DNA from: VGJV01 sp964646415
GTDB lineage: Bacteria; Patescibacteriota; Minisyncoccia; UBA6257; 2-01-FULL-56-20
Reading direction: 5' to 3'
Assembly (NCBI GenBank): GCA_964646415.1
Contig: CAZYEL010000003.1
Coordinates: forward strand, 1-64,000
DNA: 64,000 nucleotides
Part shown: piece by piece, positions 25,188-32,379 of the stretch
Layout: the number at the start of each line of letters is the position of its first letter
How positions within the stretch are numbered: the stretch's first letter is position 1
Translations under genes and position numbers: made by a program
Notes under the pieces: model-generated
What the model saw: the letters and a program-made list of their open reading frames with translations, nothing else
Told to the model about the DNA's origin: nothing
Databases searched by the model: none

Positions 25188-25589
25188 CTAAGATTGATTT
25201 CCTCCCCGAACAGAAAACCACTCGCGGAGGGAACGAGGCCACCCCATAAGAAGAAGCAACGCAAGCGGCGCGCCCCAGTTTGCCCACCGCTCCACAAAGT
25301 CCCAGACCGGCATCCCGACAAGCGGTCGAATAAGCGCCGTCCAGAATCCCCAGAGCGCCATCCAGAGAAGTGCGGCTCGAACCGGCCGCACAAGAATAAG
25401 CAGGGCAAGTAGTACATCGAGCAGCCCGATGAAGAACAACAACTGCGTTGCCACCCCCGCGTCGGCGACGCCGAATTGAGCAAACCATCCTATCCAATCC
25501 TTCTTGCCTTGAAGCGCGAACGCTCCATGCCCGATAAACTCACCCGCCACCGCAATCCGCAGCACCCAGCCTATATATTTTATATTCAT
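25188..25589 (-). CDS. DoxX-like membrane protein
   Basis: 133 residues, four predicted membrane helices, opening LRIAVAGEFIGHGAFALQGK, which fits the DoxX-like superfamily but is diverged from the copy at 24680-25153. It is six bases downstream of the ECF-type gene, so the two are almost certainly cotranscribed. Confidence 0.7.
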   Translation of the reverse strand: MNIKYIGWVLRIAVAGEFIGHGAFALQGKKDWIGWFAQFGVADAGVATQLLFFIGLLDVLLALLILVRPVRAALLWMALWGFWTALIRPLVGMPVWDFVERWANWGAPLALLLLMGWPRSLREWFSVRGGNQS

Positions 25590-25595
25590 TAAAAT

Positions 25596-26153
25596 TCACC
25601 CTCCCAACTTTTCAATGGCGCCTCTTTGAGGAAAAGTTCGGAGGGCGAGCGTGCGACGCTCTTCCGATGTAATCCATTGGTAGACCAGAGGACTCACCGT
25701 CACCGCAAACACCGTGTTCCCCAGAAGGTGGAGCATGGTAAAAGGAATCTGCCCCGCGACTGCCGCCACAAACGGTTGTCCAAAAAAGAGCGGCCCCACG
25801 GTGAGTCCCGTCAAAGCGTCATAGACAAGCGTCCCGATTATCGCGTACGCGAAGTAGGACGTTCGTGAACTCTCACGACCCTGCAAAAACCACCAGGCAC
25901 CCGCACCCACAAGCCCGTAGGAAAATGCGGTGACGAGCGTCCACATGCCCATTGTGCCAGTGACAATATCAAAAAGAAGGATGCTCGCGGCGCCAAAAAG
26001 AAATCCGGCAAAAGCGCCGCCCCGCTTCGCAAACGGCATCGCCGTCGCGAGCACGGGCTCCACGTTCGGCGCGCGCCACGGCAGGAGCCGCACCGCAAGG
26101 CACCCGAGCAGCGCCGCACCATATTTCCAATCTATTTTTATGTTTATTTTCAT
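25596..26153 (-). CDS. ECF transporter substrate-binding (S) component, probably for cobalamin
   Basis: 185 residues, about five or six membrane helices. The region RAPNVEPVLATAMPFAKRGG with the following Gly/Ala-rich helix and the later GMWTLVTAFSYGLVGAGAWW resemble ECF S components of the CbrT/DUF6580 kind. S components bind a vitamin and need a separate EcfA-EcfA'-EcfT module, which is not in this window. Position between the adenosyltransferase gene and DoxX genes, close to a B12 riboswitch locus, makes cobalamin or a precursor the best guess (inference). Confidence 0.65.
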   Translation of the reverse strand: MKINIKIDWKYGAALLGCLAVRLLPWRAPNVEPVLATAMPFAKRGGAFAGFLFGAASILLFDIVTGTMGMWTLVTAFSYGLVGAGAWWFLQGRESSRTSYFAYAIIGTLVYDALTGLTVGPLFFGQPFVAAVAGQIPFTMLHLLGNTVFAVTVSPLVYQWITSEERRTLALRTFPQRGAIEKLGG

Positions 26154-26167
26154 ACTTACACCTTATC

Positions 26168-26206
26168 GCTTTCCGCCAAAGGCGGATCCGCCTCCGGCGG
26201 AAAAGC
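26168..26206. repeat. GC-rich palindrome, GGCGGATCCGCC type
   Basis: Near-perfect palindrome centred on GGCGGATCCGCC with CTTTCCGCC / GGCGGAAAAG arms, lying in the 57-base gap between the ECF gene and the adenosyltransferase gene. Same family as 51113-51142 (inside prfB) and 57085-57122. It may act as an intergenic hairpin. Confidence 0.65.
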
Positions 26207-26210
26207 TATC

Positions 26211-26732
26211 CTAATACTCCACTCCCTTCACCCCCGTCACGCCTTCCGTATAGGGATGTTTCACCTCGCGCATCTCGGTGACCAAATCCGCCTCCTCGAT
26301 GAGTTCCGGTGCGGCATTCCGCCCCGTGAGAATCACGTGCTCCAGCTTTTTATGCGCCCGATGGAGCACTTTCTCCAGCTCCTTTTCCGCGATAAGCCCC
26401 AATGCCACCGCGTTATTCACCTCATCGAGGATAACCACTTCCCACTTCCCCGACTGAATTTCCTTGTCCGCGAACGCAAGCGCCTCGCGCGCGGCTTTCT
26501 CATGCTCCTCCCACGGCAGCTTATCCCCGAAGATTCCCACGAACCCTTTCCCCATCTTCACAATTTTAAAATTCGGTGCGAGGAACTTTTGCGAGTCATC
26601 CTCCCCGCTCCGCCACGGTCCCTTGATAAACTGCACCATAAGCACCTTCTTTCCGTCGCCCACGAGCCGCAACGCCTGCCCCAAGGCGGCGGTCGTTTTC
26701 CCTTTTCCGTTACCGGTAAAAACTAGGAGCAT
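26211..26732 (-). CDS. btuR: Cob(I)alamin adenosyltransferase, CobA/BtuR type
   Basis: Makes adenosylcobalamin from cob(I)alamin and ATP. About 173 residues. P-loop of the reversed CobA type FTGNGKGKTTAALG at the N-terminus, VVILDEVNNAVALGL for the Walker B region, HVILTGRNAAPELIEEADLV, and C-terminal KGVEY like the KGIEY of CobA. I chose the ATG at 26732 because MLLVFTGNGKGK places the P-loop at the usual position. It overlaps the end of nrdJ by ten bases, tying production of the cofactor directly to the enzyme that uses it. Confidence 0.93.
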   Translation of the reverse strand: MLLVFTGNGKGKTTAALGQALRLVGDGKKVLMVQFIKGPWRSGEDDSQKFLAPNFKIVKMGKGFVGIFGDKLPWEEHEKAAREALAFADKEIQSGKWEVVILDEVNNAVALGLIAEKELEKVLHRAHKKLEHVILTGRNAAPELIEEADLVTEMREVKHPYTEGVTGVKGVEY

Positions 26733-29464
26733 GAACCGCTTGCCGTGCCGCACTGAATGCACGTTTTACACGACCCTGTTTGAATAAGCATCCCTCCGCA
26801 CGCGCGGCACACACTATCCGCAAAAACCGTCGTCCGCTCCGCCCGCACTGGCTCTTCGACAACCGCAACGGTTTTCGCCGCGGGCATCGCGGGAGCTTTT
26901 TCATCCTGGTCGAGCTCCTTATGCGGCACCTTGATGCCCATCCCCTCAAGCTCATCCGCAGAGAGAAAACGGATGGCGAGATAGCGGAAAATGTAGTCCG
27001 TAATGGAAGTCGCCACCTGCACCTCCGGATTCTTGGTAAATCCGGCGGGCTCGTACCTGCCATACGAAAACTTCTGGGCGAGCGTCGCGACCGGCACGCC
27101 GTACTGGAGCGCGGTCGAAACCACGATGGCGAAAGCATCCAACAGCCCCGCCAAGGTCGAACCCTGCTTTGACATCCTTATGAAAATCTCCGCGAGCCCG
27201 CCGTCCTCGAACATGCTGTACGTAAGATACCCCTCGTGCCCCGCAATCGAGAATTTGTGCGTTTCCGAAGGCCTTGTTGCGGGGAGATGGCGCCGCGCCG
27301 GCTTCTGTTCTTTCTTCTTGGTATCTCTCCCCTGGCCCGCACCGGTGAAGAGCGGCTGCGCGGCTTTCGAACCGTCGCGGTAGACGGCGAAGGCCTTGAG
27401 TCCCATTTTCCACCCCATCATGAGCGCCTGCTCCACTTCCTCCACGGTGGTCTCGTGCGTCATGTTAAATGTCTTCGATATCGCGCCCGAAAGGAAAGGC
27501 TGCACCGCCGCCACCATTTTCACATGCCCCTTCCACGAAATGGAGCGGGTGCCCTTCGCGGGTTTCACCGCGCAGTCAAATATGGGAAGATGTTCCTCCC
27601 GCAGGCCCGGCGCGCCCTCCGCGGTCCCCTGCGCCTCGATGTACTGCACGATTGCCGCGCGCTCCGCCTCGCCGTATCCCACCGCCTGAAGCGCGTCGGT
27701 GACTACATTATTCACGAACTTCATCACCCCTCCCCCCACAAGCCGCTTCATCTTCACAAGCGCGAACTCGGGCTCCACTCCGGTCGTGACGCAATCCATC
27801 ATAAGCGCAATCGTACCCGTGGGCGCCAAAAGAGAAACCTGCGCATTCCGCACGCCCCACCGGCGGGCGTCCGTTACCGCCCCATCCCATGCTTCACGCG
27901 CGCCCCGGAGAATATCGCTGTCGAACGCAAGCACACCATCCACTCCTTGGAGCGCATCCCGGTGCATCTGGAGCACTTTGAGGAACGGCTCACGGTTTTC
28001 CTGGAACCGGGCGAAAGGATGCATGTCACGCGCAAGCGACGCGGAGAAGCGGTACGCCTCCCCCGTCATGAGCGCGGTGATTGCGGCGGCGGTGTGCCTC
28101 GCTTCGTCCGAGTCGTACGGAATCCCCAAGGACATGAGCAAGGCGCCCAAATTCGCGTAGCCCAGCCCCAGCTGCCGGAAGTCGTGCGCGTTCTTCGCGA
28201 TACGCGGCGTGGGGTACGACGAACCGTCCACCAAAATCTCCTGCGCGAGAAGCATGATGTCCACCGTGCGGCGGAACCCCTCGACGTCGAACCGCTTCTC
28301 GGGCGTGAGATAGTGCAGCAGGTTGATGGATGAAAGGTTGCACGCGGAATTGTCCACATGCATATACTCGCTGCAAGGATTTGATGCGTTGATGCGCCCC
28401 GAAGCGGGGCACGTGTGCCACCGGTTGATGGTGGTGTCGAACTGCACCCCGGGGTCGCCGCAGTTCCATGCATTCTCCGCAATCGCGCGGAAAACATCCC
28501 GCGCTTTGTGGGTATCGGCGACGGCGCCGTCCGTAATCCGCCGCGTCCGCCATACCTCGTCCTGCTCCACCGCCTGCATAAAGGCGTCCGTCACCCGCAC
28601 GCTGTTGTTCGCATTCTGGTACTGGATGGAATTCCACGCGGGGTCGTTCAAGTCGTACATGTTGTACCCCGCCTCAATAAGCGCCTTCACTTTCTTTTCT
28701 TCCTCGCTTTTCACTCCGATAAACCGCACCACGTCGGGGTGGTCCACATTCAAAATCACCATTTTCGCCGCCCGCCGCGTAGAACCGCCCGAGGCGATCA
28801 TGCCAGCAACCGCATCCGCGCCGCGCATGAAGGACACAGGTCCTGACGAATGCCCGCCGCGCGAAAGCGTTTCGCTCGTCGAGCGGAGCGAGGAGAGATT
28901 TACTCCCGCCCCCGAACCGCGTTTGAAAATAAGCCCTTCCGTCGAAATCCACTCAAGAATGGATTCCATCGAGTCTTCCACTGAGAGAATGAAACATGCC
29001 GAGCACTGGGGCCTCGCATCAAGCCCCACATTGAACCACACCGGCGAGTTGAACGCCGCGCGCTGGCGCACAAGCACAAAGGCGAGTTCCTGCGCAAACA
29101 TATCCGCCTCGCGCACGTCCGCGAAGTACTGCGCGCGAAGCCCCCATTCACGGATGGTCTTCACAACCCGTCCCACCATTTGCTTCACCGAGTGCTCCCG
29201 CTCCGTGGAACCCACGCGCCCGCGGAAATATTTCGAGCCGGCGATTTCCGCCGCGTTGTCCGACCAAAATTCCGGGAACTCCAGTTCGCGCTCTTCTTTG
29301 GCGCCGTTCGTCCCGCGCACCGTCACCTTCCGGGTCGTCCATGCAACTTTATCGAAAGGATGCGCACCTTCGTGCGTAAAGTATCTTTCGATAAAGGGCG
29401 CTTTCGCGCTCTTGTTCTGCTTATGCGCACCGACGGGTACCGACACGTGTTCCATGAAAATCAA
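26723..29464 (-). CDS. nrdJ: Adenosylcobalamin-dependent (class II) ribonucleoside-diphosphate reductase
   Basis: 913 residues. Motifs: ACFILSVEDSM near the start of the catalytic barrel, KRGSGAGVNLSSLRS, SGGSTRRAAKMVIL, NPCSEYMHVDNSACNLSS (the NPCSE loop with the radical-chemistry cysteine), and LLAPTGTIALMMDC. The C-terminus has a Cys-rich redox tail (CRACGGML ... CKTCIQCG) as in NrdJ/NrdZ proteins. Converts ribonucleotides to deoxyribonucleotides using B12. It starts seven bases after the ArsR gene and overlaps the adenosyltransferase gene. No class I or III reductase is in the window. Confidence 0.95.
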   Translation of the reverse strand: MIFMEHVSVPVGAHKQNKSAKAPFIERYFTHEGAHPFDKVAWTTRKVTVRGTNGAKEERELEFPEFWSDNAAEIAGSKYFRGRVGSTEREHSVKQMVGRVVKTIREWGLRAQYFADVREADMFAQELAFVLVRQRAAFNSPVWFNVGLDARPQCSACFILSVEDSMESILEWISTEGLIFKRGSGAGVNLSSLRSTSETLSRGGHSSGPVSFMRGADAVAGMIASGGSTRRAAKMVILNVDHPDVVRFIGVKSEEEKKVKALIEAGYNMYDLNDPAWNSIQYQNANNSVRVTDAFMQAVEQDEVWRTRRITDGAVADTHKARDVFRAIAENAWNCGDPGVQFDTTINRWHTCPASGRINASNPCSEYMHVDNSACNLSSINLLHYLTPEKRFDVEGFRRTVDIMLLAQEILVDGSSYPTPRIAKNAHDFRQLGLGYANLGALLMSLGIPYDSDEARHTAAAITALMTGEAYRFSASLARDMHPFARFQENREPFLKVLQMHRDALQGVDGVLAFDSDILRGAREAWDGAVTDARRWGVRNAQVSLLAPTGTIALMMDCVTTGVEPEFALVKMKRLVGGGVMKFVNNVVTDALQAVGYGEAERAAIVQYIEAQGTAEGAPGLREEHLPIFDCAVKPAKGTRSISWKGHVKMVAAVQPFLSGAISKTFNMTHETTVEEVEQALMMGWKMGLKAFAVYRDGSKAAQPLFTGAGQGRDTKKKEQKPARRHLPATRPSETHKFSIAGHEGYLTYSMFEDGGLAEIFIRMSKQGSTLAGLLDAFAIVVSTALQYGVPVATLAQKFSYGRYEPAGFTKNPEVQVATSITDYIFRYLAIRFLSADELEGMGIKVPHKELDQDEKAPAMPAAKTVAVVEEPVRAERTTVFADSVCRACGGMLIQTGSCKTCIQCGTASGSCS

Positions 29465-29470
29465 ATTGTA

Positions 29471-29809
29471 CTAGAGCGGGCTCGCCACGGGGGCGGGTCC
29501 ACTCCACAAATCTTTAAGAATCCGGCACGGCTCCACAATCCGGGGATCCGCAATCGTGTAATAGACATTCAGCCCACTCTTTCGCACCCGCACCACGCGC
29601 GCGTAGCGGAGAAGCGCCAAATGCTGCGACATGTTCGCCTTGGAAACACCGAGAAGTTTCGACAGTTCGTCAACGGAAACTTCGTGAGTCTTCAAAATAT
29701 TCAGAATCTCAAGCCGCTTGGGATTCGCAAGCATTTTATAAAGATGCGCATTCCGCTGATACACAGCCTTCGGGAACGGGGACTTCGCTCGTGATTTTTT
29801 TGTCTTCAT
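29471..29809 (-). CDS. ArsR-family transcriptional regulator preceding nrdJ
   Basis: 112 residues. Winged helix-turn-helix with NPKRLEILNILKTHEVSVDE and the recognition-helix part KLLGVSKANMSQHLALLR, then a wing and IVEPCRILKDL. It has a single Cys near the C-terminus and no classical CxC metal site, so it may sense something other than a metal or a redox state. First gene of the nrdJ-adenosyltransferase series; probably autoregulates that operon. The 243 bases upstream (29810-30052) hold no gene I can see and no second riboswitch. Confidence 0.85.
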   Translation of the reverse strand: MKTKKSRAKSPFPKAVYQRNAHLYKMLANPKRLEILNILKTHEVSVDELSKLLGVSKANMSQHLALLRYARVVRVRKSGLNVYYTIADPRIVEPCRILKDLWSGPAPVASPL

Positions 29810-30052
29810 AGTTTCGAAATTTCTTAACTACTTCTCCACTATACTCCCCGCCCGCTACCCGTGCAAACACCCACACCTGTGAATAAAGGGGTAAAGCCAA
29901 AAATTATCCACCGCCCCACAAATAAAAGCGCGGCGCTTGCCGTCTTCGGCGGCGTGTTGTGAAATAGCCGAGTTCTTACGGTCAAAGTCGGATTTTGGAA
30001 CAAATAAGCTACTCATCGAGCCGTTTGTAAACAAGCGCTCTATGTTTTACCC

Positions 30053-30463
30053 CTAGCCCTCACGTAGTGATAAGGTTTTGTAGCTTTGCAGTAATTCCTT
30101 CCAAAAGAAAAAGCCTATCGCGGGAAACGCCAAGGCAGTGATCAATCCCGAATAGTAACCTCCCACCTCAATGGCTTTATACAAGTGGTGTAATTCATAG
30201 ATAAAAATCAGTCCTGGAACAAACATAAGGCGCAGCTGCCATTTGGGTCCAAGGAGAAGCAGATAACTGATAACGAGCACGAGCCAGAGCATAATTTGAA
30301 ACAGCACAAACAAAGCTTGCATATTGGGCAACTTTGCCAAACCGCCGAACAGAAACGCCGCATGCGAATCAATATTGTAGAAGCCGGTCAGAATTTCTTC
30401 TACGCCGTGGACAATAAACAACGGGATAGACAACAGAAATAATTTTTGCAGTTTTCGGGTCAT
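30053..30463 (-). CDS. HXXEE-like membrane protein
   Basis: 136 residues with four predicted membrane helices and the motif HGVEEILTGFY in the first helix, plus YELHHLYKA in the third; this resembles the HXXEE domain, a membrane domain with conserved His and Glu that may bind metal or act on lipids. Its start overlaps the end of the methyltransferase gene by four bases (ATGA), so the two are coupled. More AT-rich than the copper region next to it. Confidence 0.65.
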   Translation of the reverse strand: MTRKLQKLFLLSIPLFIVHGVEEILTGFYNIDSHAAFLFGGLAKLPNMQALFVLFQIMLWLVLVISYLLLLGPKWQLRLMFVPGLIFIYELHHLYKAIEVGGYYSGLITALAFPAIGFFFWKELLQSYKTLSLREG

Positions 30464-31071
30464 AGCTTTTTGAATATATGCACTTCTTTAATTACGGGAA
30501 AACTTCGCATGCCTTCCATGACAAATCCATTATGCGTGAACGCATTGATGTTGGTACTGCGTGAATGCAGCTGAAATCTGTAGAGTTGTGCCACTGTTCT
30601 TCCAAGCCAACTATCCTTAACTGGCGAGTTAAGAAAATACCCGCCCTTTTTGAGATAGAAAGAAAGGTTTTTGACCGTTACTGCGGGATCAACGTACTCC
30701 AAAACCCCACCAGTCATAATAAGGTCAAATTGCTCGCTTTGATAGGGAAGCGGCTTGGTTATGTCTCCCGTCAACACTTTCACTCGGCTCTCCAGATTTT
30801 TTTCGCGCACTGTGTTTTTCATGACCGCAGCCATATCGGCGCTTACATCAAAAGCTTGGACAAACGCATTCGGGAATCGCTTGAGGAAAGCAAAGGCATA
30901 AAGGCCCGTGCCACAACCGGCGTCAAGCACTTTTATTTCTGCTTTTCGGTCAAACGGAATAAGCCCAATAAAGTAGCTGACCGCTAATTTATAGCCGGAA
31001 AGCCATAAACTGATATCGTACATTTTCGCAATTCCCGAATACAAACGATTAGAGTCAGTGCTTATTTTCAT
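30460..31071 (-). CDS. Class I SAM-dependent methyltransferase
   Basis: About 203 residues. SAM-binding motif I VLDAGCGTGLYAFAFLKR, motif II region VQAFDVSADMA, GDITKPLPYQSEQFDLIMTGGVLEYV for motif III/post-I. No cap domain reveals the substrate; ubiquinone/menaquinone-type and lipid or small-molecule methyltransferases share this shape. Coupled to the HXXEE-like membrane protein, which suggests a membrane lipid or small hydrophobic substrate (inference). Confidence 0.82.
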   Translation of the reverse strand: MKISTDSNRLYSGIAKMYDISLWLSGYKLAVSYFIGLIPFDRKAEIKVLDAGCGTGLYAFAFLKRFPNAFVQAFDVSADMAAVMKNTVREKNLESRVKVLTGDITKPLPYQSEQFDLIMTGGVLEYVDPAVTVKNLSFYLKKGGYFLNSPVKDSWLGRTVAQLYRFQLHSRSTNINAFTHNGFVMEGMRSFPVIKEVHIFKKL

Positions 31072-31150
31072 GAACATTTATAGTTCCGTCTGTGTAAAAA
31101 CACTGCGCTCACCATGACAAAAAACGTGCTTGCCGACAAAAGCCATTTTT

Positions 31151-31825
31151 CTATTCACTGTGCTTATTTCGATTATCCCCCGCTGTTCTCGGTCTCGTTT
31201 CAAAGGCAAGCCCCCATGTGGAGAATTTCGCGCGTAAAGAGGGGGGTTCGTATCCTACTTCATCGAATGCGCGGAGGACTTCTTCTTCCGTAAACAAATT
31301 TCCACCCCACATCCACTTCCCGAGAATCCTCGCCATGATGCTTTTGCTACAAATGACAAGTACAAATTTCCCATCCGGTTTGAGCAATAGCTTTAAATTT
31401 GAGAGTACCTCGGTGAGACGCTCGTGCGGAGCGTAATCCAACCCCTGGCACACGATAAGGTCAAAGTTTTTCCAGTCTGGCGGCAACTGTTCCTTGAGGC
31501 GAAGAAAATCCGCAACGGCAAGGCTCACCTTTCCCACAGACGGATGCCGTGCAAGCCACATCTGGAAACGCTCAAGCATCTTGGGAGTCAGGTCAAATCC
31601 GTACCAGCCGATACCTACAATCCCTTTCTCTCGCGCGAGGTCAAAAAGTGCCCGAAGAAACGCTCCGGTTCCGCAACCGACATCGAGCACTTTCATACCC
31701 GGAGAGAGAAGATTCCTCGACCGGAAAAAATCTCGGAGCGTCTCCGAATGTCGGAGAATTGTAATCCCGATGTCATAAAGCCATGCCCGCTCCGTAAAAA
31801 GTTTTCTTATCTTTGCAACATCCAT
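31151..31825 (-). CDS. Class I SAM-dependent methyltransferase
   Basis: About 224 residues from MDVAKIRKLFTERAWLYD, a typical opening for this group; the frame is open further upstream but runs through an inverted repeat (about 31895-31926) and I do not use it. Motif I VLDVGCGTGAFLRALF, GYGFDL-like acidic end of strand 2 (WYGFDLTPKML), and FDLIVCQGLDYAPHERL. Not closely similar to the methyltransferase at 30460-31071. Substrate unknown. Confidence 0.8.
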   Translation of the reverse strand: MDVAKIRKLFTERAWLYDIGITILRHSETLRDFFRSRNLLSPGMKVLDVGCGTGAFLRALFDLAREKGIVGIGWYGFDLTPKMLERFQMWLARHPSVGKVSLAVADFLRLKEQLPPDWKNFDLIVCQGLDYAPHERLTEVLSNLKLLLKPDGKFVLVICSKSIMARILGKWMWGGNLFTEEEVLRAFDEVGYEPPSLRAKFSTWGLAFETRPRTAGDNRNKHSE

Positions 31826-31963
31826 ATTTGTGTTCGTTTTCTTTAGCAACTTAGCATATTCCTCATATTTATTGCCTTCAGAGTGCGCCGCATGCACCGA
31901 CTTCCGCGAGTGCCAAAGTCGGTGCATTATTTATGAATACCTTCTCGCCACCCCCACTCGCTC

Positions 31964-32134
31964 TTAGTGGCAACAGCCGTGGGAGGCATCGGACTGCTCC
32001 TGCGGCAATTTCTTGCGGTATTCTTCCTTGCAGTTTTCCGAGCAGAACTTTTTGCCGTACCCCTCCGGGTACGTTTTCCCTTTCTGGAGCTCCATCTTAC
32101 AGACGGGGCATTTCTCCTTGAAAATGTTGAACAT
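31964..32134 (-). CDS. TRASH/YHS-like metal-binding small protein
   Basis: 56 residues: CPVCKMELQ, then YGKKFCSENCKEEYRKKL, the CxxC ... CxxxC pattern of TRASH domains, and a His/Cys tail (HGCCH). I chose the start MFNIFKEKCPVC at 32134. Last gene of the CsoR-headed operon, five bases after the DUF2892 gene. Such proteins probably buffer or hand over copper or a similar metal. Confidence 0.75.
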   Translation of the reverse strand: MFNIFKEKCPVCKMELQKGKTYPEGYGKKFCSENCKEEYRKKLPQEQSDASHGCCH

Positions 32135-32139
32135 GGCTA

Positions 32140-32337
32140 TTAATCTTTGTTCTCGATACCGAACAACCGGTGAAGCCAACACCAGCCAAGAAAGCTCTCG
32201 GCAAGCGCGATCCAGCCGACCACGGCGATGAGGACCGTGGCCCATTCCGCATCATACTGGGGCGCAACCGGACCGAGCCACCAGAATGCCAGCGCAAAAC
32301 GCAAAATCCTGTCTACCCTTCCCAAATTTTGGTTCAT
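32140..32337 (-). CDS. DUF2892 (YgaP-type) membrane protein
   Basis: About 65 residues: NLGRVDRILRFALAFWWL opens the DUF2892 domain, followed by two membrane helices and a C-terminal CWLHRLFGI. These small proteins often occur with rhodanese or metal-resistance genes. Lies 42 bases after the copA stop. Confidence 0.8.
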   Translation of the reverse strand: MNQNLGRVDRILRFALAFWWLGPVAPQYDAEWATVLIAVVGWIALAESFLGWCWLHRLFGIENKD

Positions 32338-32379
32338 GTCGTTGTATGTTGATGCATTCACTCCGTTCGACCTTTTGCT

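Noticed and set aside
27236..28333. 365-residue plus-strand open frame
   Set aside because: Antisense to nrdJ with a His/Arg-rich, non-protein-like translation.
29810..30052. Second cobalamin riboswitch upstream of arsR-nrdJ
   Set aside because: I looked on the minus strand for the aptamer core and B12 box and found neither.
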